A DNA stretch of 64,000 bases from JBBQHX01 sp035306065 (GTDB lineage Bacteria > Gemmatimonadota > Gemmatimonadetes > Gemmatimonadales > Gemmatimonadaceae). The notes beneath the pieces were generated by a model. The model was not told the DNA's origin. It saw only the letters and a program-made list of their open reading frames with translations, and made no database searches. A program made the position numbers and the translations under genes. Below are positions 49,935 to 59,459 of this stretch, piece by piece. The stretch is from positions 1 to 64,000 of the forward strand of contig DATGOL010000113.1 of assembly GCA_035306065.1 (NCBI GenBank), in the 5' to 3' direction. Every line of letters starts with the position of its first letter. Position 1 is the first letter of the stretch.

Positions 49935-51941
49935 ATGGCAATCGCACTCGCTCGAAAGTACCGCCCGCGTGACTTCGCGTCGGTTGCGGTGCAGTCGCAT
50001 GTCTCCAACACGCTCCGGAACGCCATCGCGCGTGGTCGTGTGGCGCCCGGCTATCTCCTGTGTGGTCCGCGCGGTACGGGCAAGACGACCCTGGCACGCG
50101 TGCTCGCCATGGCCCTCAACTGCGAGCGCAGGCAGGATGGAAGCAGTGCAGCCGGCGAGCCGTGCGGCGAATGTGCATCGTGCACCCGCATCTGGGGCGG
50201 TTCCGCAAGCCTGGACGTCGTTGAGATCGACGCGGCCTCCAACCGCGGTGTAGACGACGCACGTGAACTCCGCGAGCGCGCGATGTACGCGCCTTCGGCC
50301 GACGAAGGCTACAAGGTCTACATCGTGGACGAAGCGCACATGCTTACTCGTGAGGCCTGGAACGCACTCCTCAAGATTCTCGAGGAACCGCCGCCGCGCG
50401 TTGTCTTCGTGTTCGCAACCACGGACCCGCAGAAGATCGCCCAGTCGGCAGCACCGGTGCTCAGCCGTCTCCAGCGTTTCGACCTCAAGCGCATCGGGCC
50501 CGCCGAAATTCGCGATCGCCTTGCCTTCGTGCTCGACGAGGAAGGCGTTGGTTACGAGAAGGAAGCCCTTGGCATGATCGCTCGCGCCGCCGACGGCGGA
50601 CTTCGCGACGCACTCAGCCTGACAGACCAGGTTCTCTCGCTCGGAACCGAAAGCGAGGTAACCGCCGAGCGCGTTCGTGAGGCACTCGGCCTGGTGCCTG
50701 AAGATGAGTACCTCACGATTCTCAACCTGATCGCCGAGCGGCGCGCTGCAGACGTGTTCAGCGAGGTAGCACGGCTGGCGGATGCCGGAGTGGACTTCGT
50801 CACCTTCCTCGGCGGCTTCACAGACCTGATTCGCGCGCAGCTCGCCGTGCAGCTTGGCGGAACACCACCAGATACCTCCGAGCGCATGCTGGCGGAGTTG
50901 AAGGCGCGGCGGGATGTCTTCGCGGTGGCGGATCTGCTGAGGATGCTGCAGGCGATCGGCGACACGGAAACCCGTTTCAGGCGGAGTGGTCAGCAGCGGA
51001 TGCTGCTCGAGCTGCTGCTCGTGCGCCTGGCGTTGCTGGACCGCAGCGTGGAGCTGGAGGATGTACTTCGGGCGCTCGGTGGTGAGGGCAGTGGAGGAGG
51101 GGATCGGCCGGTGCGAAATCCGTCGTCCGGCCCGACGGGCGCACGTACGGGTGGCGCGGGCGGTGGACCGCGCCCTGGCGCACCGGTGGCGTCAACGGCG
51201 AAGTCGAGTGGAGCGCCAGATCACGGGCAGCGTGACGCGTCTCGTGCGCCACGAGGCGAGGCTTCGTCCACATTGGCGTCGGCAGCGCGCTCAGCCCCTG
51301 CAACTCGCTCAGCAGCGGCGCCCGCATCAGCTGGCTCACCAGAGCCCGCAACGCGTCCTGTAGCGCCCGTAACTCCCCTGGCCGACGCACCACCCCCGTG
51401 GGAGGGTCCGCCGCCCTGGGAGGAGCCTGCCGGCTCTGTTGACGGGGCGCGGCTGGCGACCGCGTCTTTGGGGTCAGGGCGATCAGGGCCTCGAACGCAC
51501 AGCGAGTCGTCCGGCTCAGCGACTGGCCCGGCCGCGTCAGCCGAAACAGCGGACGTCCCCATACCAGACCTCAACCGTGTTGTAGAAAAGTGGGAAGACG
51601 TAGCCGACGCGTTGAGTGCTTCCGGGCGGGCGCTCGTGGCGCCACTTCTGGCGCATGCTGAGCCCGTTTCCGTAACCCGGGCGGGAGCACTCGTTGTGCA
51701 GGTGGGCGACGGGCCGGCCGAGGCGGCGATCGGGAATGCGATGGACGACGTGGTGAAGGCGCTACGTTCCGTGTTCCCGGGGCTGCGCAGGATTCAGCTT
51801 CGAGTGGCCGGTGGTTCGGCAAGGCCGGGCGGCCGCCTGACGACCGAGGCCGTAATCGCCGAACGCCTCGCCGCGATCAAGCGGAAGGATCCGGCCGTGG
51901 GCGAGGCTGTTTCGGAGTTGGATCTGGAGTTGATCGAGTGA
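49935..51941 (+). CDS. dnaX: DNA polymerase III subunit gamma/tau
   Basis: 668-residue clamp-loader subunit. The AAA+ module has LARKYRPRDF, GPRGTGKTT (Walker A), four zinc Cys (C-x8-C-x2-C-x2-C from LNCERR to CASC), VYIVDEAHML (Walker B), LKILEEPP and LSRLQRFD (sensor 1). Domain III follows to about residue 370, then a Pro/Ala/Ser linker of about 160 residues and a C-terminal domain (NRVVEKWEDVADAL to LDLELIE) that fits tau. No slippery A-run was seen in the linker, so the full-length form may be the only product. Confidence 0.96.
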   Translation: MAIALARKYRPRDFASVAVQSHVSNTLRNAIARGRVAPGYLLCGPRGTGKTTLARVLAMALNCERRQDGSSAAGEPCGECASCTRIWGGSASLDVVEIDAASNRGVDDARELRERAMYAPSADEGYKVYIVDEAHMLTREAWNALLKILEEPPPRVVFVFATTDPQKIAQSAAPVLSRLQRFDLKRIGPAEIRDRLAFVLDEEGVGYEKEALGMIARAADGGLRDALSLTDQVLSLGTESEVTAERVREALGLVPEDEYLTILNLIAERRAADVFSEVARLADAGVDFVTFLGGFTDLIRAQLAVQLGGTPPDTSERMLAELKARRDVFAVADLLRMLQAIGDTETRFRRSGQQRMLLELLLVRLALLDRSVELEDVLRALGGEGSGGGDRPVRNPSSGPTGARTGGAGGGPRPGAPVASTAKSSGAPDHGQRDASRAPRGEASSTLASAARSAPATRSAAAPASAGSPEPATRPVAPVTPLADAPPPWEGPPPWEEPAGSVDGARLATASLGSGRSGPRTHSESSGSATGPAASAETADVPIPDLNRVVEKWEDVADALSASGRALVAPLLAHAEPVSVTRAGALVVQVGDGPAEAAIGNAMDDVVKALRSVFPGLRRIQLRVAGGSARPGGRLTTEAVIAERLAAIKRKDPAVGEAVSELDLELIE

Positions 51942-52030
51942 GCTGGAACACCAGACTCCACGTGCGCGGGTTGTCACTACCGTATCGCGTTCGGTAATCT
52001 TCCCGTTCCCCCATTCCTGAGCTTATTCGG

Positions 52031-52348
52031 ATGGCCGATTTCATGAAGATCCTGCAGCAAGCGCAGGAGATGCAGGGCAAGTTGCAACAGGTGCAGGAGT
52101 CTCTCGCGCAGCAGACGGTAACGGCTGCGTCGGGCGGCGGCATGGTCACAGTGGATGTGGACGGCCGCGGCCAGGTGAAGCGCGTGAAGATTGATCCGTC
52201 TGTCGTGAACCCGGCGGATGTGGAGATGCTGGAAGACCTGGTGCAGGTTGCGGTTACGGAAGCTCAGCAGAAGGCCACGAAGCTTGCGCAGGACGAGATG
52301 GGCAAGCTTACCGGCGGGATGTCGCTTCCGTTCAAGCTGCCTTTCTGA
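52031..52348 (+). CDS. ybaB: YbaB/EbfC nucleoid-associated protein
   Basis: 105 residues. DFMKILQQAQEMQGKLQQVQESL (helical dimer arm), GGGMVTVDVDGRGQVKRVKIDPSV and DLVQVAVTEAQQKATKLAQDEM cover the whole family length. The protein dimerises and binds DNA without clear sequence preference. It lies between dnaX and recR, and the recR GTG begins two bases after its stop. Confidence 0.94.
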   Translation: MADFMKILQQAQEMQGKLQQVQESLAQQTVTAASGGGMVTVDVDGRGQVKRVKIDPSVVNPADVEMLEDLVQVAVTEAQQKATKLAQDEMGKLTGGMSLPFKLPF

Positions 52349-52350
52349 AC

Positions 52351-52941
52351 GTGTCTGCGATTGACGAGCTCGCGACGGAGCTCGCTCGTTTGCCGGGAAT
52401 TGGCCGGAAGACGGCGCTTCGCCTTACGTACCACCTTCTGAAACAGCCGCAGGAGCGAAGCCGGCGGCTGGCCGAGGCGCTGGTGACGCTGGCCGAACGC
52501 GTTCATCCCTGCTCGCGCTGCTTCAACCTCACCGAGAACGATCTCTGCTCGATCTGTACGGACAGCCGGCGTGACGCGGCCATCATCTGCGCCGTCGAAG
52601 ATTCGGCGGACATCGGTGCAATAGAACGGGCAGCCGAGTTCCGCGGGATTTACCATGTACTGGGTGGGCGAATTTCGCCGCTGGATGGAGTGGGCCCGGA
52701 AGACCTGACGATACCGCAGCTTCGGCAGCGGGTGGAGAGTGGAAACGTGAGGGAGGTAATCATCGCCACGAATCCAAGTCTGGAAGGAGAGGCAACTGCC
52801 CTGTATGTGCAGAGGCAGCTTGCAGGTTTGCCGCTGTCCGTGTCGCGAATTGCGCGGGGACTGCCTGTTGGTGGTGACCTTGAGTATGCGGACGGCGTCA
52901 CCATTGCGCAGGCTCTCGCGGCACGCAGGGAGATGAAATGA
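52351..52941 (+). CDS. recR: recombination mediator RecR
   Basis: 196-residue protein acting with RecF and RecO to load RecA at gaps. The HhH is LARLPGIGRKTALRLTYHLL, the zinc ribbon is C-x2-C...C-x2-C (CSRCFNLTENDLCSIC), the Toprim domain starts ICAVEDSADIGAIE and the C-terminal Walker-B-like end is ISRIARGLPVGGDLEYAD. The GTG start two bases after ybaB gives the family N-terminus. Confidence 0.96.
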   Translation: MSAIDELATELARLPGIGRKTALRLTYHLLKQPQERSRRLAEALVTLAERVHPCSRCFNLTENDLCSICTDSRRDAAIICAVEDSADIGAIERAAEFRGIYHVLGGRISPLDGVGPEDLTIPQLRQRVESGNVREVIIATNPSLEGEATALYVQRQLAGLPLSVSRIARGLPVGGDLEYADGVTIAQALAARREMK

Positions 52942-53210
52942 CCCGGCGTTCCGATGTTATGGCTGCCCTGGGATTCCTGGGCGGGCTGACGGTGGGAGTC
53001 CTGTTGGCCGCTCAGCAGCTCCACATACACCGGCGCAACCTGTTCAGCCGTCGTCCGTACCAGCGCCTGGCGGCGCTCTCGCATCTGCGAAGCCAGCCAT
53101 CGCTGGAAACCGCGCGGTTACTACAGGACTACGTTCGGTGGGAGCCCCGTCCCATGCTTCGTCGTCGCGGGATTCGAATCCTGCGTCAGATGGAGCACGA
53201 GCTAAACTAG
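52938..53210 (+). CDS. small basic membrane-anchored protein, unknown
   Basis: 90 residues: one N-terminal transmembrane helix (VMAALGFLGGLTVGVLLAAQQ), then an Arg-rich cytoplasmic part predicted helical (RLAALSHLRSQPSLETARLLQDYVRW, MLRRRGIRILRQMEHELN) that resembles a short HEAT-like pair. The ATGA overlap with recR means it is translated with it. It lies directly before the roadblock and MglA genes, so it may anchor that system to the membrane; this is inference. No family recognised. Confidence 0.7.
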   Translation: MTRRSDVMAALGFLGGLTVGVLLAAQQLHIHRRNLFSRRPYQRLAALSHLRSQPSLETARLLQDYVRWEPRPMLRRRGIRILRQMEHELN

Positions 53211-53221
53211 ACTCCCTTCAA

Positions 53222-53710
53222 ATGTCGGCAGGCGCAGCCAGCTGGGCTTTCACGGAAGACGACTACGCATCGATCACGGAGGCGCTCCAGCGATTCCTGT
53301 TCGACAGCAATGCACGTTGTGCACTGCTGGTAGACAGGAATGGACAGTTGGTTGCCACCGTGGGCGAGCAGCCCGACTTCGATCCAACCGCCTTTGCAAC
53401 TCTTACGGCGGCTGACTTCAGTGCAAACGATCAGCTGGCGCGTCTGATCGGCGAAACTGATTTCTCCACGCTCTTCCATCAGGGAGAGCGTGAGTCCATG
53501 TATCTTGCCGACGTCGCGCGACGCGTTATCCTCGTGGTGCTGTTCGACAATCGCACCACGCTGGGACTCGTGCGGCTTAAGTTGAAGCACGTTGTTGAAG
53601 AGCTCACAGGGCTGGTGCAGGCTGTGTTCGCGAGGCCGCGACATGGCGAGGAACCAGCCACGAATCCCTTTGCGGGCGCGGATGACGAAATCGACCGCCT
53701 GTTTCAATAA
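53222..53710 (+). CDS. roadblock/LC7 domain protein (MglB-like)
   Basis: 162 residues. ITEALQRFLFDSNARCALLVDRNGQLVATVG and ESMYLADVARRVILVVLFDNRTTLGLVRLKLKHVVEEL give the roadblock fold. In Myxococcus the homologue MglB is the GTPase-activating protein of MglA and sets cell polarity. The gene lies 18 bases before an MglA gene, which makes the same partnership likely. ATG at 53222; no ribosome site is seen. A variable C-terminal tail (FARPRHGEEPATNPFAG) follows. Confidence 0.88.
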   Translation: MSAGAASWAFTEDDYASITEALQRFLFDSNARCALLVDRNGQLVATVGEQPDFDPTAFATLTAADFSANDQLARLIGETDFSTLFHQGERESMYLADVARRVILVVLFDNRTTLGLVRLKLKHVVEELTGLVQAVFARPRHGEEPATNPFAGADDEIDRLFQ

Positions 53711-53728
53711 GCGCGAGGAGCGACTGCC

Positions 53729-54406
<678 letters not shown>

Positions 54407-54440
54407 CCGAACCTGATATTCACTCCGGGCGTTTAATGAC

Positions 54441-55175
54441 GTGAACCTTCCGAACGCGATCACGGCAGCACGAATTGCAGTCACGCCGCTGATCGCGGTT
54501 CTGCCGTTTATCGCATCATGGGAGTGGCGACTCTTTGCCTTCGTGCTCTACGTGGTGGCTGCGGCAACTGACTACGTGGACGGCAAGCTTGCCAGGGAGC
54601 GCGGGCAGGTAACGGACCTCGGTCGCCTTCTCGACCCACTTGCAGACAAGCTGCTGCTGCTGGGTACCTTCGTGCCCATGTACCTGCTGCAGGGCGGCGG
54701 CGGCCCGCTCAGCTTCCTCTCTCCGATTGACGTGCCCGCTGTTGCCGGGCTTGCAGAGGGCATCTGGCTGCGCGAGGCCGGCAACCCGGCCTTCCCCTTC
54801 ATACTCGGAAGCGCAACGATCACGCTGCCCTTCCTGGTGGTGCTGGTGGTGCTCGGTCGTGAGGCACTCATGACCGCGTTCCGGCAGTATGCCGCACGAC
54901 GCGGTGTGGTGATCAGCGCCATAGGCCCCGCCAAGTGGAAAACGGGCTTCCAGAGTGTCTGGGTAGGCGCCGCGTACTTCTGGTTCTTTGCTGCCACCCT
55001 CGCGGCGGATCAGGCGTGGACCTCCACCGCCTGGCGCGCATTCGCTTCCTTCAACGGACTCGTGGGTGTCGTGACCATGGTAGTTGCCGTAACGCTTACG
55101 CTCTGGTCACTCTGGCTCTACGGGCGCAGCTTTGCAGGACCGGTGTTCCGGGCGCGAGGACGGTCTCACTCGTAA
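54441..55175 (+). CDS. pgsA: CDP-diacylglycerol--glycerol-3-phosphate 3-phosphatidyltransferase
   Basis: 244-residue integral membrane enzyme that makes phosphatidylglycerol phosphate. The CDP-alcohol phosphotransferase motif DG-x2-AR-x8-G-x3-D-x3-D is complete in DYVDGKLARERGQVTDLGRLLDPLADK. N-terminal NLPNAITAARIAVTPLIAVLPF fits PgsA rather than cardiolipin or PS synthases. An insert of about 25 residues (QGGGGPLSFLSPIDVPAVAGLAE) lies in a loop. GTG start. Confidence 0.92.
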   Translation: MNLPNAITAARIAVTPLIAVLPFIASWEWRLFAFVLYVVAAATDYVDGKLARERGQVTDLGRLLDPLADKLLLLGTFVPMYLLQGGGGPLSFLSPIDVPAVAGLAEGIWLREAGNPAFPFILGSATITLPFLVVLVVLGREALMTAFRQYAARRGVVISAIGPAKWKTGFQSVWVGAAYFWFFAATLAADQAWTSTAWRAFASFNGLVGVVTMVVAVTLTLWSLWLYGRSFAGPVFRARGRSHS

Positions 55176-55229
55176 TGCGGGCCCGCTCCTTCCCGAACCC
55201 AGGGACAGGAGCATTCACCGGACACGCCC

Positions 55230-56480
55230 ATGAAAGTCGAAATACTCACCATAGGCGACGAACTGCTGCTCGGCTTCACCGTGGACACCAACAGCGTGTT
55301 CCTCGCGCGCGAGCTCGCGGAGCTGGGCGTGGAAGTAGTGCGCCGCACGACGCTCCCTGACACAGGATCGGCCATCATCGATGGCGTTCGCGAGGCACTC
55401 GCCCGCACCGGCGCGGTGATCACCACCGGAGGGCTTGGCCCCACCAGCGATGATCTCACCTGCGAGGCAGTGGCTGCTGCCTTCGGCGTGCCGCTCGTAC
55501 GGGACAACGATGTGCACGCCGCTCTCGAAAGTCGCTGGAAGAACCGCGGATTACCAGGTGAAGCCCCGGCAGACTTCTTTCGTCAGGCGCTGGTGCCGGA
55601 GGGCGCAGACATACTCGCAAACCCCGCGGGAAGTGCACCTGGTCTCTGGCTCGAAAACTCACGGCATGAGTGGCTGGCAGTGCTTCCGGGCGTACCTCGA
55701 GAAATGCGAGCCATCTTTCATGATTCGCTGCGGGCGAGGATCGCCGTGAGGGCAGGGCCGGGTGCAGGCGTGGTGCGCTCGAGGACACTCAGAACGACCG
55801 GGGTTCCGGAGAGCCTGCTGGCTGAGAGACTCACCGATGCCGCAGATCGGCTTGGTCCGCTCTCACTCTCGTACCTGCCCGGGTCGTCAGGCGTGGACCT
55901 GCGAGTCACGGCTCGCAACCTGCCATCCGACGAAGCCGATCGGCTGCTGCACGACGCCATGGAGTGGCTGCGGGATCGCGCCGGCTCCGACGCCTATGGC
56001 GAGAACGAGGCCGACATGGCTGAAGCGGTGCTCGATCTTTGCAGACAGCGGAATTTCACGCTGGCGCTGGCCGAGAGTTGTACTGGCGGGATGCTCGGTG
56101 CACGACTGTCCGCAATCCCGGGTGCCAGTGAAGTGTTGCTGGGCGGAGTGATAGCGTACGCGGATCAAGTGAAGGAACGCCAACTCGGCGTGTCTTCAGA
56201 ATCACTCATCTCGCACGGCGCCGTGAGCAGGGAAGTGGCGGAGGAAATGGCATCCGGCGCACGAGTCCGGCTGTCGGCCAGTATCGGGGTGGGAATCACC
56301 GGCGTGGCCGGGCCCGGAGGCGGAACGGAGAGCAAGCCGGTGGGCACCGTTTGGATTGCTGCGGACGTGCTCGGGCAGGTTCTGGCGGAATTGTACCGTT
56401 TCCAGGGCTCCCGGGAGGAAGTCCGTGAGCGCTCGGCGCACGCTGCCCTGGCGCTCATTCGGAGAATGCTGACGCGGTGA
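55230..56480 (+). CDS. cinA: CinA family nicotinamide-nucleotide amidohydrolase
   Basis: 416 residues, two domains. The N-terminal MoCF-like half has ILTIGDELLLGFTVDTNS, TTGGLGPTSDDLT and LPGVPREMRAIF. The C-terminal half has LAESCTGGMLGARLSAIPGASEVLLGGVIAYAD and GVGITGVAGPGGGTESKPVGTVWIA and matches NMN deamidase (PncC). It salvages NMN to nicotinic acid mononucleotide; the N-terminal half acts as an ADP-ribose pyrophosphatase in some homologues. It starts 54 bases after pgsA, a common pairing next to recA in other bacteria. Confidence 0.94.
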   Translation: MKVEILTIGDELLLGFTVDTNSVFLARELAELGVEVVRRTTLPDTGSAIIDGVREALARTGAVITTGGLGPTSDDLTCEAVAAAFGVPLVRDNDVHAALESRWKNRGLPGEAPADFFRQALVPEGADILANPAGSAPGLWLENSRHEWLAVLPGVPREMRAIFHDSLRARIAVRAGPGAGVVRSRTLRTTGVPESLLAERLTDAADRLGPLSLSYLPGSSGVDLRVTARNLPSDEADRLLHDAMEWLRDRAGSDAYGENEADMAEAVLDLCRQRNFTLALAESCTGGMLGARLSAIPGASEVLLGGVIAYADQVKERQLGVSSESLISHGAVSREVAEEMASGARVRLSASIGVGITGVAGPGGGTESKPVGTVWIAADVLGQVLAELYRFQGSREEVRERSAHAALALIRRMLTR

Positions 56481-56601
56481 GTACGAAGGCTGCTATGTGC
56501 AGAAGCAGGCTAGATTGCGCCAGTCAGGCTGGAATGCGAAACTGCAAGGTGCGCGGCCCGTACGGCCCCGCACGCTCGTGAAAGACACCCAGACTATTGC
56601 G

Positions 56602-57204
56602 ATGCACAAACGAGACGAATTTTCGCGCGGTGGGGGAATCGACAACGACCTCGGAGACGCAGACGCGTCTGCCGTTGAGCCGGGGGAGTCTCTGGTGGGC
56701 GAGCGCGAACCTGATGCTTCGGCTGATGCTGCGCTGAATGCAACCGGTGCCGTTGCCGCACTGCGTGAGGAACTCGCCGGCCAGAACGACAAGTACCTCA
56801 GGCTGGCCGCCGAATTTGACAACTTCCGCAAGCGAAGCAATCGCGAGCGGGCGGAAGCCGGCATCAAGGGACAGGCATCGCTGCTGCGAAAGCTGCTCGA
56901 GGTGATCGACGACCTTGACAGGTTCAGCGTTGTGGACCCGAACTCCACCGACACGGGCACCGTGGTGGAGGGCGTTGTCATGATCTGCTCGAAGTTGCAC
57001 AAGGAACTGGAGCAGGCGGGCCTGGAGTGGATCAGCCCGGAGGGCCAGCCGTTCGATCCGAACCTGCATGAGGCCATGGCTGCGGAACCGGCTTCCGCGC
57101 CTGACCAGGATGGTGTTGTGGCGCGTGTCTACCAGCGCGGGTACGTGTTCCACGGAGAGCTGCTTCGACCGGCGCGTGTGGTCGTGTGGCAGTTCAACAG
57201 CTGA
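56602..57204 (+). CDS. grpE: GrpE nucleotide exchange factor
   Basis: 200 residues. A variable acidic N-terminus is followed by the long helix (NDKYLRLAAEFDNFRKRSNRERAE) and the C-terminal beta domain (NLHEAM...VYQRGYVFHGELLRPARVVV). It dimerises and exchanges nucleotide on DnaK. The start at 56602 was chosen because it begins just before the acidic N-terminus; an upstream GTG exists and no ribosome site is seen. dnaJ starts 17 bases downstream. dnaK and hrcA are not adjacent. Confidence 0.94.
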   Translation: MHKRDEFSRGGGIDNDLGDADASAVEPGESLVGEREPDASADAALNATGAVAALREELAGQNDKYLRLAAEFDNFRKRSNRERAEAGIKGQASLLRKLLEVIDDLDRFSVVDPNSTDTGTVVEGVVMICSKLHKELEQAGLEWISPEGQPFDPNLHEAMAAEPASAPDQDGVVARVYQRGYVFHGELLRPARVVVWQFNS

Positions 57205-57221
57205 CGGCAGGCTGAGGCCGC

Positions 57222-58349
57222 ATGGCACCCACCAAGGACTACTACTCCATCCTCGGCGTTCCTTCATCCGCGAGCGCGGATGAGATCAAGAAGCAGTATC
57301 GCAGGCTTGCAAAGCAGCACCATCCGGATTCGAACCAGAATGACCCCAGGGCGGCGGAGAAGTTCAAGGACTTATCCGAGGCTTATGGCGTTCTGGGTGA
57401 CGCCGACAAGCGCAAGCAGTACGACGAGATGCGCCGCCTGGGGGCGTTCGGCGGATTCAGCGGTCGTCGCCCTGGCGCCAGCCCCGGCGCCGGGCGTGCC
57501 CGGTCAGGTGGCAGCACGGAGACCCGCTTCGAAGACTTCGACATCGGCGGTATTGGCGGGCTTGGCGACATCTTCTCGTCGATGTTCGGAGCGGGTGCAC
57601 GCGGAGCCCGTGGGCGCGCTGCGCCGGAGCAAGGCCAGTCGGTGGAAACCACGCTGGAGATCCCGTTCCGGACTGCTGCACGAGGCGGCAAGGTTCCGGT
57701 TGAACTCGAGGTAACCGAGGAGTGCTCCACGTGTAACGGCTCCGGTGGTGCGCCGGGCAGCACGTCACGCACCTGTCCCGAATGCGAGGGGCGTGGAGTG
57801 ATTTCTTTCGGGCAGGGTGGTTTCGCGGTGAACCGGCCGTGTCCGATGTGCCTCGGCCGCGGAACCATTCCGAGCGAGCCGTGCCCAACGTGTTCAGGAG
57901 CGGGCGAGGTGCGCACCAGGAAGAAGGTGCTGATTACCGTGCCTGCCGGTGTGGATTCCGGGTCGAAGATCCGGCTGAAGGGTCAGGGCGGCAAGGGAGG
58001 TCGCGGTGCACCGGCCGGAGACCTTCTGATCACGTTCCAGGTGAAGCCGGATCGGTTTTACGAGCGAGACGGGCTGGATGTGATCGCGAAGGTGCCGTTG
58101 AACATTGCGCAGGCCACGTTAGGCTCGCGGATCAGTGTGCGCACCCTGGAGGGAAAGAAGGTGGCGATCAGGATCCCGGCAGGAACGTCGTCCGGCAGGA
58201 GATTCCGCGTACGCGGGCAGGGAATCGAGAAGGATGGCGCCCGTGGCGACCTGATCGTGGAAACCACGATCACTACACCCGATTCGCTTGACGAAGGGCA
58301 GGAAAAGCTGATGCGCGAGTTTGCGGAGGCTGCGGGGCTGAAGTTCTGA
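57222..58349 (+). CDS. dnaJ: chaperone protein DnaJ
   Basis: 375 residues. J domain with HPDSN (HPD motif), then a Gly/Ala/Arg-rich G/F-type linker including RRPGASPGAGRARSGGS. Four zinc motifs follow: CSTCNGSG, CPECEGRG, CPMCLGRG, CPTCSGAG. The C-terminal substrate-binding domain is complete to EFAEAAGLKF. It delivers clients to DnaK and stimulates its ATPase. The stop lies one base from the mnmA stop, so the two genes converge with no room for a terminator. Confidence 0.96.
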   Translation: MAPTKDYYSILGVPSSASADEIKKQYRRLAKQHHPDSNQNDPRAAEKFKDLSEAYGVLGDADKRKQYDEMRRLGAFGGFSGRRPGASPGAGRARSGGSTETRFEDFDIGGIGGLGDIFSSMFGAGARGARGRAAPEQGQSVETTLEIPFRTAARGGKVPVELEVTEECSTCNGSGGAPGSTSRTCPECEGRGVISFGQGGFAVNRPCPMCLGRGTIPSEPCPTCSGAGEVRTRKKVLITVPAGVDSGSKIRLKGQGGKGGRGAPAGDLLITFQVKPDRFYERDGLDVIAKVPLNIAQATLGSRISVRTLEGKKVAIRIPAGTSSGRRFRVRGQGIEKDGARGDLIVETTITTPDSLDEGQEKLMREFAEAAGLKF

Positions 58350-58350
58350 G

Positions 58351-59457
58351 CTACGCCACCACCCGCAACTCCCTTCGTCCCCGCTCGATTACACCTCCGC
58401 CGAGCACCGCCGTTCCGTCGTAGGCAACAACGGACTGCCCCGGCGTGATTGCCGACACAGGCTCCGACAGCGCGAACTCCACTTCCTCGCCGTCACAACG
58501 GAGCACTTCGGCATTGGCTGCCGCGGCACGGTGGCGTACCTGTACCTGCAGCATGGTACCCGGCGCCGGAGGTTCCATGAGCCAGTTGAACTCACGGGCA
58601 ACCAGGCCGCGTCCCAGCAGCGCCTCACGCGAGCCGATCACCACCATGCGCGCCGCCGGACGAATGTCCACTACGTACATGGGGGTGGCAAAGCCTCCGG
58701 GAAGCCCGCGACGCTGACCTATGGTATAGCGCGCGTAGCCTGCGTGCTCGCCCACCACTCGTCCATCGGTGGTGACGATTGGACCCGCGCGAAGTGCAGG
58801 CGTGTCCTCGCCCAGCTTCTGCGCAATGATGCGCGTGTGGTCGCCGTCAGGCACGAAGCAGATATCCTGGCTTTCCACCTTCTCGGACACAACCGAAAGT
58901 CCGAGTTCCCTGGCTACGTTGCGGGTTTCCTCCTTGGTGCGATCGCCAACCGGCAGCAGCATTCGCCTTACCACAGCCCGGTCGATCCCCCACAGGAAGT
59001 ATGTCTGGTCCTTCAACGGATCCAGGCCACGATGCAGCACGCCGTCTGCCACGCGCGCGTAATGGCCGGTTGCAATCCACTTCGCGTCGATTGCGTCTGC
59101 CTTGTGAAGCAGGTCGCGGAACTTCGTGAACGTATTGCAGCGCACGCAGGGAATGGGCGTGCGACCGCGCGCGTACTCATTCACGAAATCGTCAACGACA
59201 TCGCGACCGAAGGCGCTCTCCAGGTTGAGAACGTAGTGCGGAATTCCAAGCTTCTCGCACACGCGCCGCGCGTCATTCACCGAGTCCAGCGAGCAGCATG
59301 GACGATCGGGCACTTCGTCGGTGTGGCAGAACAGCTTCATGGTGGCGCCCACCACGTCGTAGCCCTGCTGCACGAGAAGCGCCGCGGCTACGGAGGAGTC
59401 TACTCCGCCCGACATTGCGACAAGCACGCGGTCGCGCGTGCAGCCACGGTTGCTCAT
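58351..59457 (-). CDS. mnmA: tRNA 2-thiouridylase MnmA
   Basis: 368 residues. The adenylation P-loop SGGVDSS near residue 16, the catalytic Cys in PCVRCNTFTKF and the second Cys in ESQDICFVPD are all in place. The central tRNA-binding region (LPVGDRTKEETRNVAREL) and C-terminal beta-barrel are complete. It thiolates U34 of tRNA Lys, Glu and Gln. It starts two bases after the cysteine desulfurase stop, so sulfur may pass directly between the two proteins. Confidence 0.96.
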   Translation of the reverse strand: MSNRGCTRDRVLVAMSGGVDSSVAAALLVQQGYDVVGATMKLFCHTDEVPDRPCCSLDSVNDARRVCEKLGIPHYVLNLESAFGRDVVDDFVNEYARGRTPIPCVRCNTFTKFRDLLHKADAIDAKWIATGHYARVADGVLHRGLDPLKDQTYFLWGIDRAVVRRMLLPVGDRTKEETRNVARELGLSVVSEKVESQDICFVPDGDHTRIIAQKLGEDTPALRAGPIVTTDGRVVGEHAGYARYTIGQRRGLPGGFATPMYVVDIRPAARMVVIGSREALLGRGLVAREFNWLMEPPAPGTMLQVQVRHRAAAANAEVLRCDGEEVEFALSEPVSAITPGQSVVAYDGTAVLGGGVIERGRRELRVVA

Positions 59458-59459
59458 CG

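Noticed and set aside
48443..50339. Long minus-strand open frames across the threonine aldolase, ffs and dnaX start
   Set aside because: They are antisense to well-supported genes and to the SRP RNA; their translations show no family motif.
51080..51600. Possible programmed frameshift in dnaX giving a gamma form
   Set aside because: No slippery A-run with a following hairpin is present in the linker, so there is no support for a shortened product.
53161..53190. T-arm-like sequence GCGGGATTCGAATCCTGC
   Set aside because: It lies inside the small membrane-protein gene, and there is no acceptor or D-arm at the right distance upstream.
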